33,605 nucleotides of DNA from Gammaproteobacteria bacterium (GTDB taxonomy: Bacteria > Pseudomonadota > Gammaproteobacteria > Pseudomonadales > Azotimanducaceae): positions 1 to 33,605 of the forward strand of contig JAPPHD010000083.1 in assembly GCA_028821125.1 (NCBI GenBank), read 5' to 3'. The notes below the pieces were generated by a model that worked only from the letters and a program-made list of their open reading frames with translations, searched no databases and had not been told where the DNA came from. Of the stretch, positions 18,839 to 28,079 are shown one piece after another. Made by a program: the position numbers and the translations under genes. How positions within the stretch are numbered: the first letter of the stretch is position 1; every line of letters starts with the position of its first letter.

Positions 18839-19732
18839 GTGACCGGTGCGCCGCAACGCTGCGGCTACGTGGCGATTCTGGGCCGGCCCAACGTGGGCAA
18901 GTCCACGCTGCTCAACGTGGTGCTCAGCCAGAAGATCAGCATTACCTCGCGCAAGCCACAGACCACCCGCCACAACCTGCTCGGAATCGATACCGACGGC
19001 GCCCGCCAGGCGATCTACGTCGATACCCCGGGCATTCACGCGGGCGCCGCCCGTGAGATGAATCGCCGCATGGTCCGCGCCGCCGCCTCCGTGGTGGCGG
19101 ACGTGGACCTCGTGGTCATGCTGGTGGACCGGGGCCGCTGGACCGCCGAAGACGACCTGGTGCTGCGCCACGTTCGGCGTTCCGGCACGCCGGCTTTCGC
19201 CGCGATCAACAAGATCGACCTGTTGCCGGAAAGAACGGCGGTACTGCCCGTGATCGACCGGTTGGCGGGGCTGGAAACCTTCGCGGAGATCCTGCCGATA
19301 TCGGCACTCAAGCGGGACGGCGTCGCGGCGTTTCGCAATGCCGTCTTCGCCCGCCTGCCGGAACAATCGCACCTCTTTCCGGCCGACCAGGTGACCGATC
19401 GCAGCGAGCGCTTCCTGGTCGGCGAGATCGTCCGGGAAAAGCTGGTGCGTCGCCTTGGCGACGAGCTGCCGCACCGCGCGGCCGTGGTCGTCGAGTCGTT
19501 CGATGCCGGGCCGGACCTGGTGGAGATTCGTGCCGAGGTTTTCGTGGAGCGCGCCGGGCAAAAGCGTATCGTCATCGGCAGGGACGGCGGCATGCTGAAA
19601 TCCATCGGCAGCGACGCCAGGAGGGACATCGAGAAGATGCTCGGGCGCAAGGTCATGCTGCATCTCTGGGTCAAGGTCCGCACGGGGTGGACGGACGATC
19701 GGTCGCACCTTGCGCGGATGGGTTATGAGTGA
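18839..19732 (+). CDS. era: GTPase Era
   Basis: Essential GTPase that binds 16S rRNA and helps mature the small ribosomal subunit. The 297-residue product has ILGRPNVGKSTLLN (G1, about 13-26), QTTRHN (G2), YVDTPGIH (G3) and INKIDLLPE (G4). A C-terminal KH domain contains the typical VIGRDGGMLKSIGSDARRDI. It starts at GTG 18839, 33 bases after rnc; no ATG is available near the expected N-terminus. Confidence 0.95.
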   Translation: MTGAPQRCGYVAILGRPNVGKSTLLNVVLSQKISITSRKPQTTRHNLLGIDTDGARQAIYVDTPGIHAGAAREMNRRMVRAAASVVADVDLVVMLVDRGRWTAEDDLVLRHVRRSGTPAFAAINKIDLLPERTAVLPVIDRLAGLETFAEILPISALKRDGVAAFRNAVFARLPEQSHLFPADQVTDRSERFLVGEIVREKLVRRLGDELPHRAAVVVESFDAGPDLVEIRAEVFVERAGQKRIVIGRDGGMLKSIGSDARRDIEKMLGRKVMLHLWVKVRTGWTDDRSHLARMGYE

Positions 19733-19778
19733 CCGATGCGCCCGCGACGGCGATCGGGGCCGGGACGGCGGCTGATCC

Positions 19779-20504
19779 ATGCACCCCGCGGCGACCGACC
19801 AGCCCGCCATCGTGCTGCACGCGCGCGCCTATCGGGAAACCAGCCTGCTGGTCAATCTGTTCACCCGCGACCACGGGCGTGTCGCCGTGGTGGCCAGGGG
19901 CAGGCGCAACGCGAAGCGGGGCCACGGCCTGCAGCCGTTCTACGAGGGAACGGTCAGTTGGCGGGGGCGCGGAAGCCTGATGACCCTCACCCGCTACGAT
20001 GTGGTCCAGGGCCGCTGGCTCACCGGCAATGACGTGGCGTCGGCCTACTACGTGGCGGAACTGGTCATGCGGCTGACCCGGGAGTGGGAGCCCCACGGCC
20101 GGCTTTACGGGGGCGTGCAGTGGGTGTTGCGCCGCATTGGCGAGGCGCCGGACGGCGCCGCGGTGGCCTCGGGCCTGCGCCAGTTCGAAAAGCTGCTGCT
20201 CGAAGAGCTCGGGTACGGTTACGAGTTCACCCGCGATGCGGCAAGCGGTGCATCGATCGATGCAACCGCCTTCTACCGGCTCGAGCCGGAGACCGGGTTC
20301 GTGCGCTCGGCGGCAGCCGAGGGATACCCGGGCCGGACGCTGATCGACATAGCCCGCGCAGACTATGCCGATGCGGAAACACGCACGAACGCGCGGCGCC
20401 TGTTCCGCGAGGCGATTGCGGCCCACCTCGGCCCGGCCCCGCTACTCAGCCGCCGCCTGCTTCGCCCGGCATCGTCGGCCGGCCGCCATGGCGCGGAAAA
20501 GTGA
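19779..20504 (+). CDS. recO: DNA repair protein RecO
   Basis: Mediates RecA loading with RecR in the RecF pathway. The 241-residue product starts with an OB-fold (AIVLHARAYRETSLLVNLFT, GRVAVVARGRRN, LQPFYEGTVSW) followed by a helical domain (RQFEKLLLEELGYGYEF), matching RecO in length and order. The zinc-binding cysteines of some RecO proteins are not seen. The ATG at 19779 is 46 bases after era. Confidence 0.92.
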   Translation: MHPAATDQPAIVLHARAYRETSLLVNLFTRDHGRVAVVARGRRNAKRGHGLQPFYEGTVSWRGRGSLMTLTRYDVVQGRWLTGNDVASAYYVAELVMRLTREWEPHGRLYGGVQWVLRRIGEAPDGAAVASGLRQFEKLLLEELGYGYEFTRDAASGASIDATAFYRLEPETGFVRSAAAEGYPGRTLIDIARADYADAETRTNARRLFREAIAAHLGPAPLLSRRLLRPASSAGRHGAEK

Positions 20505-20563
20505 GTTTCCAAGGCGCGAACGGTAAAATCGCGGGTTCCGTCTTTTTGGGAGCCTGGTGAGAA

Positions 20564-22561
20564 ATGCGCGCCGGCGCACGCGCCGACATGGCCGTCGACA
20601 ACGACGGCAGGGTCGACCTGAACGCCTGGGTCGACAGCCTGTGCCGGGGCCGTGAGCACCTGGACGCGGGCCCCATGCTCGCGGCGGCGACGCGGTTGCG
20701 CGACGGCGTCGGCGGCGACCATCTGCCGAGCGGCCTGGAACTGGCCGAACTGGTCGCCAGCATGCAGATGGACACCGCATCGGTGCTGGCGGCGCTCTAC
20801 TACCGCCCGGCGCGGCGCGGCCTCATCTACGATGAGCAACTGGCCGAGGCGATTGGCCAGGAGGGCGCAGACCTCTTCGCCGCGGTGAACGGCATGGCCG
20901 ACATCAGCCTGCTCGACCTGACCAGTTCCCGCATGCTGGCCAGCGAATCGACCGACCAGACCGCGAACATCCGCCGCATGCTGGTGGCCCTGATCGACGA
21001 TGTGCGGGTCGCGGTGCTCAAGCTCGCCGAGCGGGTGGTGGCGCTCCGGCTCGCCAAGAACAGCTTCGAGGAACGCAAGACGCGCATCGCCACCGAAGCC
21101 ATGACGGTGTTCGTGCCGCTGGCCGACCGGCTGGGCATCCGGCGGCTGAAGTGGGAACTGGAGGACCTGTCGCTGCGCTACCTGGAATCCGATGCCTACA
21201 AGCGCATTGCCCGGCAACTCGACGGCCGGCGCGTGGAGCGCGAAGCCAAGGTCAACGGGATCGTCCGCGATCTTGAGGAGATGTTCGCCGAACGCGGCAT
21301 CGAGGCCGTGGTCGAGGGCCGGGCCAAGCACATCTACAGCATCTGGCGGAAGATGCACGCCAAGCACATCCCCTTCGATGAAGTCTACGACGTGCTCGCC
21401 GTGCGGGTCATCGTGGGAGACATCGCCGAGTGTTACAGCGCGCTCGGTTCCATCCACATGCGCTGGCGGCACGTTCGCCGCGAATTCGACGACTATATCG
21501 CCGCGCCCAAGGAGAACGGCTACCGGTCGATACATACCGCGGTGGTGGGGGATGCCGGGGAGGTCTTCGAGGTTCAGATTCGCACCACGGAAATGCACGA
21601 GGACGCCGAACTCGGTGTGTGCGCCCACTGGACCTACAAGGGCGGCGACTCCGAGGACGGGTTCTACGCCGAGAAGGTGGCCTGGTTGCGCGAGGTGCTC
21701 GCCTGGCAGGATTCCCTCGGCGGCACGCTGGCCGACCAGTTGACGGAGGAAATGCAGGAAGAGCGGATTTTCGTCCACACGCCCAAGGGCCACGTGGTGG
21801 ACCTCTCCGCCGGCGCCACACCGCTCGACTTCGCCTATCGGGTACATACCGAGATCGGCCATCACTGCGCCGGGGCGCGGGTGGACGGCCGGCGCGTGCC
21901 GCTCAACACGCCGCTGAAGACCGGCCAGCTCGTGCAGATACACCGGGAATCCCGGGCCAGCCCCCGGCGCGCCTGGCTCGATGGAGACCTGGGCTACGTG
22001 CGCACGGCGCGGGCCAGAAGCAAGATTCGCAACTGGTTGCGCCTGCGCGAGAAGGCGGTAAACGTGGCGGAAGGCCGGCGCGACTTCGAAGCGATGGTCG
22101 AGTGTCTCGGATTGCCGGCTCCCGAATCCGGGGATGTGGACGCTCTGGCGGCGGCATTCGATCTCGACGGCGCCGAAGCGTTGTATTTCGCTTTCGGAGC
22201 GGGCGACCTGCAGCTTCTCGAACTCGTGCGCCGCTACCTGGAATGCCGGCAGGGCTCGTCGGGTCAGGCTGAACCGGCGCGGGAGGCGGCGGGGGGCGGC
22301 GATGCGGGGCGCCAGGTTCTGGAGATCGAGGCGGAAGACCGTGAGGGGCTGTGGCACGACGTCACGAACGTGCTGAGCGCCCGGGGCCTTTCCCTGGTCG
22401 CCACCTCGGGGCGCGCCGACGCGGCCAGCGGCACCGCCGCGCTCACGCTGGAACTGGACCTGGACGACCTGGCCGCGGTGGCGAGCCTGGTCAACCGGTT
22501 GCGCGAGGTCCGCGGGCTCCACAGGGTGCGCCGCATCGCCGAAGGAGAAAGCAAGGCATGA
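20564..22561 (+). CDS. relA: (p)ppGpp synthetase RelA, synthetase-only type
   Basis: Makes (p)ppGpp on stalled ribosomes. The 665-residue product has a degenerate N-terminal HD region without the hydrolase His-Asp motif, then the synthetase domain ([59 protein letters not shown]). The EFDD motif (about 307-310) is the ExDD signature of RelA, as opposed to RxKD in bifunctional SpoT/Rel. A TGS domain ([20 protein letters not shown]) and a C-terminal ACT domain follow. It is shorter than E. coli RelA (744). It starts at ATG 20564 after GGTGAG; ATG 20588 is an alternative. Its stop overlaps the adk start. A separate SpoT would be expected elsewhere. Confidence 0.93.
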   Translation: MRAGARADMAVDNDGRVDLNAWVDSLCRGREHLDAGPMLAAATRLRDGVGGDHLPSGLELAELVASMQMDTASVLAALYYRPARRGLIYDEQLAEAIGQEGADLFAAVNGMADISLLDLTSSRMLASESTDQTANIRRMLVALIDDVRVAVLKLAERVVALRLAKNSFEERKTRIATEAMTVFVPLADRLGIRRLKWELEDLSLRYLESDAYKRIARQLDGRRVEREAKVNGIVRDLEEMFAERGIEAVVEGRAKHIYSIWRKMHAKHIPFDEVYDVLAVRVIVGDIAECYSALGSIHMRWRHVRREFDDYIAAPKENGYRSIHTAVVGDAGEVFEVQIRTTEMHEDAELGVCAHWTYKGGDSEDGFYAEKVAWLREVLAWQDSLGGTLADQLTEEMQEERIFVHTPKGHVVDLSAGATPLDFAYRVHTEIGHHCAGARVDGRRVPLNTPLKTGQLVQIHRESRASPRRAWLDGDLGYVRTARARSKIRNWLRLREKAVNVAEGRRDFEAMVECLGLPAPESGDVDALAAAFDLDGAEALYFAFGAGDLQLLELVRRYLECRQGSSGQAEPAREAAGGGDAGRQVLEIEAEDREGLWHDVTNVLSARGLSLVATSGRADAASGTAALTLELDLDDLAAVASLVNRLREVRGLHRVRRIAEGESKA

Positions 22562-23226
22562 AGCTCGTGTTGCTGGGGCCGCCGGGCGCGGGAAAGGGTA
22601 CGCAGGCGAAGGCGATCTGCTCGGCATTCGGCATACCGCAGATCTCCACCGGAGACATGCTGCGCGCCGCGATCAGCGGCGGCACCGAACTGGGCATGCG
22701 CGTACAGGCGGTGATGGATCGGGGCGACCTGGTTTCCGACGACATCATCATCCGGCTGGTGGAGGAACGCATCTCCGCGGCCGACTGCGCGAACGGCTTC
22801 CTGTTCGACGGCTTTCCCCGAACCATAGCCCAGGCGGAGGCGCTGGAGACAGCGCGGGTCGCCATCGATGCCGTGATTGAGATCACGATTCCGGACGCGG
22901 AGGTAGTCAAGCGCATGAGCGGGCGCCGGGTGCACCCGGGGAGCGGCCGTGTCTACCATGTGGAGTTCAACCCGCCCAGGGAGCCCGATCGCGACGACGA
23001 AACCGGCGAGCCGTTGCTGCAGCGGGACGATGACCGGGAGGAAACCGTACTCGACCGGCTTGCGGTGTACCGGGACCAGACCCATCCGCTGGTTGAGTTC
23101 TACAAGGCGCGCTCCGGACACGGCGGCGGTAGTGGAGCGCTAAGCTATATAGAGGTGGACGGGCTTGGCGCCGTGGCCGATGTCGAGGAGAAGGTCCTCG
23201 AAGCGTTACACAACTGCGTCGCCTGA
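22558..23226 (+). CDS. adk: Adenylate kinase
   Basis: Interconverts ATP + AMP and 2 ADP. The 222-residue product has the P-loop [16 protein letters not shown] (about 5-20), the AMP-binding [28 protein letters not shown], and a long-form LID starting [19 protein letters not shown] without zinc-binding cysteines, as in most proteobacteria. The ATG at 22558 shares ATGA with the relA stop and has a strong site GAAGGAGAAAG, so the two are probably co-translated. I do not recall this pairing as common. The conserved block ends here; the accessory region starts directly after. Confidence 0.95.
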   Translation: MKLVLLGPPGAGKGTQAKAICSAFGIPQISTGDMLRAAISGGTELGMRVQAVMDRGDLVSDDIIIRLVEERISAADCANGFLFDGFPRTIAQAEALETARVAIDAVIEITIPDAEVVKRMSGRRVHPGSGRVYHVEFNPPREPDRDDETGEPLLQRDDDREETVLDRLAVYRDQTHPLVEFYKARSGHGGGSGALSYIEVDGLGAVADVEEKVLEALHNCVA

Positions 23227-23251
23227 ACGCATGAGGGGGGTATCGTGATCG

Positions 23252-23292
23252 CCGTTACGGAACATGCGTCGTTTGTTCCGCGTTTGTAACGG
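23252..23292 (+). other. Bulged inverted repeat just after adk
   Basis: CCGTTAC GGAACA (23252-23264) can pair with TGTTCC (23274-23279) and GTAACGG (23286-23292), leaving a 6-base bulge on the right side and a 9-base loop. There is no T-run after it, so it is not a standard intrinsic terminator. It may still mark a transcript end, or an operator or recombination site at the island edge. Confidence 0.4.
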
Positions 23293-23326
23293 GTGGGCAC
23301 ATCATTGGGGGAGTCTGTCATCGTGT

Positions 23327-23710
23327 GAGTGTCAGAAACTTTGTGTGTGAGCTTTCTTTCAAAAGTCAGGGAATCCGTTCCCTGGTTTGTGAGCGACCCT
23401 CGTGATAAACCCATGCCAGCCGGCGGCGTCCTCGGTCCAGGAGGAGTCCCGAAGGGAAGCTCCTGGAGGGAGGGCGCCGTTGGATGGCTGACTGGCGTCA
23501 CGAGGATCGCGCTCACCCTTGCGCCATAATAAACCGCTCTTCGAAGCGGATGGCAAATTCGCCCTTCACCTGCCACCAGAACTGAGGCAGCATCTTCCAC
23601 TTGGCCGCAACGCCGCGCAGGGCCAAGTAGATCAGCTTCTTGGCCAAGTCAATGCCAACTCGTTCAACATCCTTCACGGTCTGCCTCATTGTGTTGAAAT
23701 CCACGTTCAT
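23327..23710 (-). pseudogene. Remnant of an IS256-family transposase (C-terminal end)
   Basis: The minus-strand frame ending at 23513 encodes KLIYLALRGVAAKWKMLP, then FWWQVKGEFAIRFEERF. This matches the far C-terminus of IS256-family transposases (pattern LALR...KKW...W...L.QFAI.FE.R). Nothing recognisable of the catalytic domain lies upstream, so it is a decayed fragment. Downstream of it, 23327-23351 (GTGTCAGAAACTTTGTGTG) resembles the terminal repeat of such elements. The first residues (MRQTVKDVERVGIDLAK) look more like an IS110-type N-terminus, so two decayed elements may be fused. It is not expected to be active. Confidence 0.6.
23391..23514 (+). repeat. Long imperfect hairpin element (124 bp)
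   Basis: Three nested pairs of arms are seen: GAGCGACCCTCGTGA (23391-23405) with 23498-23514; CCAGCC...GGCGTCC (about 23416-23430) with 23469-23495; and TCCAGGAG (23436-23443) with CTCCTGGA (23459-23466), closed by TCCCGAAGGGA (23447-23457). Almost the whole segment can fold into one long stem. A separate small hairpin, CAGGGAATCCGTTCCCTG, precedes it (23367-23384). It lies between the IS-like end and the transposase remnant. It may be a mobile palindrome or a structured RNA. Confidence 0.65.
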
Positions 23711-24101
23711 TCTGGCTTTCGAGACCGCGCGAATGAAGCGGGGCGGACCATTTCATCACCTTGTTTCTGCTGCCGAGTTGTTCGAAGAATGGGGGCCACT
23801 TGGGTTTCAAGGGTGCGGTCGCGCAGAGGACGGCCTGGGCCAACCTAAAGTGCAGATGGATTCGTTCACTCTCCAGCCCACCAAGGCTGTTGGGACAACT
23901 ACCGCCCGCCATGGGCGCACAGTTTTGGCCTAGCGCTCATGGCAGGGGGTGATGTCAGCGGGACGCGGTCGCTACTGAAGTTCGCCCTTCGCCAATAGAA
24001 TGGGGCATGGATGGCAGCCCGGGTGCTCGCGTGGCTGCCACGAGAAAACGTTTCGGAGACCGCCATGATCGGTTGCGCAACCCCGCAAAGACCCGCCTAA
24101 A
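23711..24101. other. Gene-poor stretch upstream of the SIR2 gene
   Basis: I see no convincing gene on either strand: the short open frames lack known motifs. It probably holds more decayed mobile-element sequence and the promoter of the downstream SIR2 gene. No clear -35/-10 pair stands out, and the ribosome-binding site before 24102 is weak. Confidence 0.5.
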
Positions 24102-27100
24102 ATGCAGCTCGTCCGAAACGGACCTGAAGTGCCTGAACGCCTGTTGCAGGCGCATGAGGACGGGCGGGTGGTTTTCTTCTGCGGTGCGGGCATCTCATTT
24201 CCGGCTGGCCTTCCCGATTTTTCGGGTTTGGTCGACCAACTTTACGAAACCCTCTCTGTCGCACCCAACGACGCACAAAAGGCGGCGCTCAAGACGCGGC
24301 AGTTCGATACCGCCATTGGCCTGCTGGAGGCGGACCACGTTGGTGGCCGCGAGACTGTGCGCCGGGAGCTGGCGGGGATTCTGTCCCCAGATTTAAGCGC
24401 CCCAACCGCTACCGCGACCCACGAGGCGTTGCTGACACTTGGCAGGAGCCGCGAGGGCAGCACACGGCTCATCACTACAAATTTCGATCGCCTCTTCGAG
24501 CAGGTGATCGCGGCGAACAAGCTGACCATCGAGCGATTTCAGGCCCCGCTGTTGCCGGTGCCGAAGAAGCGCTGGGACGGCTTGGTGTATCTGCATGGCC
24601 TGCTCAGCGCCGCGCCGACCGCAAGCGAACTGGACCGGCTGGTGATCTCCAGCGGCGACTTTGGCCTCGCCTATCTCACGGAACGCTGGGCTGCGCGCTT
24701 CGTCAGCGAGCTGTTTCGCAACTATACCGTGTGTTTTGTCGGCTACGGCATCAACGACCCGGTGCTGCGCTACATGATGGACGCACTGGCCGCCGACCGT
24801 CTGCTTGGCGAGTCGCCGCCGGAGATGTTCGCGTTCGGCAGCTTTTCCAAAGGCAAGGAACAGGCGCGAGCCAACGAATGGCAAACCAAGAACGTCACGC
24901 CCATCCTGTACCGCGAGCACTACAACCACGCCTATTTCCACAGGACTCTGCGCACTTGGGCGGCAACCTACCGCGACGGCGTACGCGGCAAGGAGCTAAT
25001 CGTGGTCAAGCACGGCATCGCACGCCCGCTTGCGAGCACCCGGCAGGATGACTTCGTCGGCCGATTGCTTTGGGCGATCAGCGATCCCAGCGGCCTGCCG
25101 GCAAAGAGCTTCGCCGATCTGGATCCGGTGCCTTCGCTGGAATGGCTGGAGCCTTTTGGCGAGGATCGGTATGGCTACGCCGACTTGGGTCGTTTTGGCG
25201 TACCGCCCGGGAGGAACCCGGATAGCAAGCTAGCCTTCAGCCTGACCAGTCGGCCCGCCCCCTATTCCCGGGCACCACGGATGCGCATCGTGGATTTTGG
25301 GGGTGGGCGTAGCGACTGGGACACCGTCATGTGGCAGTTGGCGCACTGGTTGGTCCGGCATCTCGATGATCCTGCACTGCTCCTGTGGGTGGTCAATGGC
25401 GGCGCTCAGTTGCATGACGAATTTATCCGGTTGATCGAACGTCGCCTAGATGAACTGGCCAAGCTGGAACGCGACGGCGACTGGGCGGAGTTGGCGCGTA
25501 TTCGATTGAGTGCGCCCAAATCGATCCCCGGCCCGTTGATGCGCACCCTCTGGCGACTGCTGCTGGCCGGCCGCATGAAATCCAGGGGCGACTTGGGACT
25601 GCATGGCTGGCTCGATCGCTTCAAACTTGATGGCCTCACCGCCCCCCTACGCTTGGAGCTGCGCGAATTGCTGACGCCACGCATTTCGTTGCGCGCCCCG
25701 TTCCGCTGGCCAGCCGAGGATGGCGAAGTGAGTGAGCCCAAGAGCATCAAAGACCTTGTGGAATGGGACATTGTGCTGTCGGCCGACTACGTTCACTCCT
25801 TCCTGCGCGAACCGCCCGAGGAAGAGGGCTGGAACTCCGCACTACAGGAAATGCTGCTCGACTTCAGCGAATTACTGCGCGACGCGCTCGACCTGATGCG
25901 AGAGCTCGGCGGTGCCGAGGACAGAAGCGATCTGTCCTATGTGCATCAGCCCTCCATCAGCGAACACGCCCAGAACACGGACTTTCAAGACTGGACAACC
26001 TTGATCGACCTGACCCGGGAAGCTTGGCTTGCCACGGTGGCGAAGTCGCCGGCGCAGGCGGCGCTTGTGGCAGAAATCTGGTGGAGCACGCCCTATCCGC
26101 TCTTCCGACGTCTCGCCTTTTTCGCAGCGGCACAGGGTGACGCGTTGCCCCTTCGCCGTGCGCTGGACTGGCTACTGGCCGACTCCCACTGGTGGCTGTG
26201 GTCGGTAGAGACTGAACGGGAAGCTACGCGCTTGCTGGTTGCGCTGGCACCGCGCCTTGATCAAGCGATGCTCCGAGAGTTGGAACTGGCAGTTCTTGCC
26301 GGTCCTCCCCGAGAGATGTTCACGGAGGACATCGACTCCGAGCGCTGGACCCGGATTGCGGACCGAGAGACTTGGCTGCGGCTGGTGAAGATGCGCGAAG
26401 CTGGCGCGGTATTGGGTTCGACGGGCAATGAACGGCTGACGCGGCTTGCGAGCGATTATCCCGAGTGGGAGCTGGCTACGGATCAACGCGATGAGTTTCC
26501 CTTCTGGATTGGCGATGGCGATGATCGGCGCAAGAACGTCGTTTTGCCGCGTCGCCGTCGTGAGCTAGTCGAGTGGCTCAGGCAACATCCCACCCCGGAT
26601 TACCGGCAGGAAAGCGAACAGTGGCCAAAGCGCTGTCGCGACAGCTTCCCGACCACAGCTTGCGCCTTGTGCGCCTTGGTGAAGGAGGACGTCTGGCTCG
26701 CGGATCGCTGGCGGGCAGCCCTTCATGCCTGGTCAGAGGGGCAGCACCTCAAGCGCTCCTGGCGCTACATGGCTCCAGTGTTGACCGGCGCACCTGAAGA
26801 CGCCCTGCAACTCCTCGCCCACGGCGTCAGTTGGTGGCTGAGGGAAGTTGCCGAATCGTTTGAAGGACACGAAGCGCACTTCTTCACGCTGGCTCGCCGG
26901 ATTCTGGCACTGGATCACGGTGAGGATGCCGATGACATCGGCACTGACAATCCAGTCACTCGCGCCATCAATCACCCTGTTGGCATCGCCACGGAGGCAT
27001 TGCTTCGTTGGGCGTACCGTCGTCCGCTGGAGGACGGGCAAGGCCTGCCGGAGGAGGTCAAAGCTACCTTCACCGAGCTTTGCGATGCACGGAGTGACGG

Positions 27101-27890
27101 CTTTTGGTATGGCCGAGTGGTGCTGGCAGCCCGTGCCATCCCGTTGTTCCGCGTGGACCAAGATTGGGCGATGCAAAGCCTGTTGCCGTTATTCGACTGG
27201 CATCGCTCCCATGCGGAGGCGCGCACGGCTTGGCGAGGCTTCCTTTGGTCACCGCGCTTATACGCGCCTTTGATGGAAGTGCTCAAGCCCGCCTTCCTCG
27301 ATACCGCGAGTCACTACGCGGAACTAGGAGGGCACGACCGCCAATACGCAGCGCTGCTGACGTTTGCCGCCCTTGACCGGGGGGAAGTTTTCACCGTCTC
27401 CGAACTGGCGAGAGCCACCAGCTCATTGCCGGAGGATGGATTGCACAACTCAGCGCAAGCCCTGGTGAGTGCGCTTAAGGGTGCGGGCGACCAACGTGCC
27501 GAATACTGGAGCAACCGGGTCGCTCCGTACCTTCGTGACATCTGGCCAAAGAGCCGGGACAGGGCTTCACCCGCAGTCGCCGAGCGTTTCGGTCGCCTGT
27601 GCGTGGCGGCACACGATGCGTTCCCGCAAGCGTTTGCACTGCTCCGAGATTGGCTGCAACCACTAGAACACCCGATGCGCTTGGTGCATCAACTTCATGA
27701 GGCTGGCGTTTGCAAAGAGTTTCCCGAGGAGGCGCTGGGCTTTCTGAACTTGGTGATTGGCGACGAGACAACATGGCCACCACAGGATCTCGCCACCTGC
27801 CTGGAAGCCATCAGCACATCGGAGCCGAATCTCGCGACGGACCAGCGCTATAGACGACTCACCGAGTATTCCCGTCGGCACGGTTTATGA
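24102..27890 (+). CDS. dsr1: SIR2-domain anti-phage defence protein, Dsr1-like
   Basis: A 1262-residue protein. Residues about 1-290 form a SIR2-like NAD-binding domain: FFCGAGISFPAGLPDFSG (GAG at 28-30), RLITTNFDRLFE (Asn127), VYLHGLLS (His165) and CFVGYGINDPVLRYMMDAL (about 211-229). The Asn/His pair is at the positions and 38-residue spacing that are catalytic in defence sirtuins such as DSR2. The remaining ~970 residues are mostly helical, Trp/Leu-rich, with no Walker A motif, so it is not an Avs-type STAND protein. This plan fits the SIR2 + DUF4020 type called Dsr1, which senses phage and depletes NAD+. The family name is from memory, not a search. The gene is visibly less GC-rich than its neighbours and flanked by IS debris, suggesting transfer. 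Weak ribosome-binding site; ATG 24102 is the best start. Confidence 0.8.
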   Translation: MQLVRNGPEVPERLLQAHEDGRVVFFCGAGISFPAGLPDFSGLVDQLYETLSVAPNDAQKAALKTRQFDTAIGLLEADHVGGRETVRRELAGILSPDLSAPTATATHEALLTLGRSREGSTRLITTNFDRLFEQVIAANKLTIERFQAPLLPVPKKRWDGLVYLHGLLSAAPTASELDRLVISSGDFGLAYLTERWAARFVSELFRNYTVCFVGYGINDPVLRYMMDALAADRLLGESPPEMFAFGSFSKGKEQARANEWQTKNVTPILYREHYNHAYFHRTLRTWAATYRDGVRGKELIVVKHGIARPLASTRQDDFVGRLLWAISDPSGLPAKSFADLDPVPSLEWLEPFGEDRYGYADLGRFGVPPGRNPDSKLAFSLTSRPAPYSRAPRMRIVDFGGGRSDWDTVMWQLAHWLVRHLDDPALLLWVVNGGAQLHDEFIRLIERRLDELAKLERDGDWAELARIRLSAPKSIPGPLMRTLWRLLLAGRMKSRGDLGLHGWLDRFKLDGLTAPLRLELRELLTPRISLRAPFRWPAEDGEVSEPKSIKDLVEWDIVLSADYVHSFLREPPEEEGWNSALQEMLLDFSELLRDALDLMRELGGAEDRSDLSYVHQPSISEHAQNTDFQDWTTLIDLTREAWLATVAKSPAQAALVAEIWWSTPYPLFRRLAFFAAAQGDALPLRRALDWLLADSHWWLWSVETEREATRLLVALAPRLDQAMLRELELAVLAGPPREMFTEDIDSERWTRIADRETWLRLVKMREAGAVLGSTGNERLTRLASDYPEWELATDQRDEFPFWIGDGDDRRKNVVLPRRRRELVEWLRQHPTPDYRQESEQWPKRCRDSFPTTACALCALVKEDVWLADRWRAALHAWSEGQHLKRSWRYMAPVLTGAPEDALQLLAHGVSWWLREVAESFEGHEAHFFTLARRILALDHGEDADDIGTDNPVTRAINHPVGIATEALLRWAYRRPLEDGQGLPEEVKATFTELCDARSDGFWYGRVVLAARAIPLFRVDQDWAMQSLLPLFDWHRSHAEARTAWRGFLWSPRLYAPLMEVLKPAFLDTASHYAELGGHDRQYAALLTFAALDRGEVFTVSELARATSSLPEDGLHNSAQALVSALKGAGDQRAEYWSNRVAPYLRDIWPKSRDRASPAVAERFGRLCVAAHDAFPQAFALLRDWLQPLEHPMRLVHQLHEAGVCKEFPEEALGFLNLVIGDETTWPPQDLATCLEAISTSEPNLATDQRYRRLTEYSRRHGL

Positions 27891-28079
27891 CACAACAAGC
27901 CAATGACCTTCGGCGCCGGAAGGTTTGGTTCGTGTCCCCGGTGGTGGTGTAGGGATGCAGTAGCGGGAGCGCGCCAACACAAACCCGGACGCCGAATCCC
28001 CAAGCTTGACCGCACGGATTATGGTAATTCCTCCTAATCGGGCGTCCTCGACCCGGCACACCGTGCACCGACTCTCATC
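27891..28079. other. Convergent gap between the SIR2 and DUF3800 genes
   Basis: 189 bases between two converging stop codons. No gene is seen. A clear intrinsic terminator with a T-run is not visible in either direction. Confidence 0.4.

Noticed and set aside
20363-22627. 754-residue open frame on the minus strand opposite relA
   Set aside because: Antisense shadow of relA with repetitive, His/Arg/Gly-rich composition and no domain.
23664-23912. 82-residue minus-strand frame in the island
   Set aside because: No recognisable motif, Ser/Pro-rich, overlaps IS debris; not supported as a gene.
24102-27890. Possible Avs-type (STAND ATPase) identity of the SIR2 protein
   Set aside because: No Walker A (GxxxxGK[ST]) or Walker B motif was found when reading the region after the SIR2 domain.
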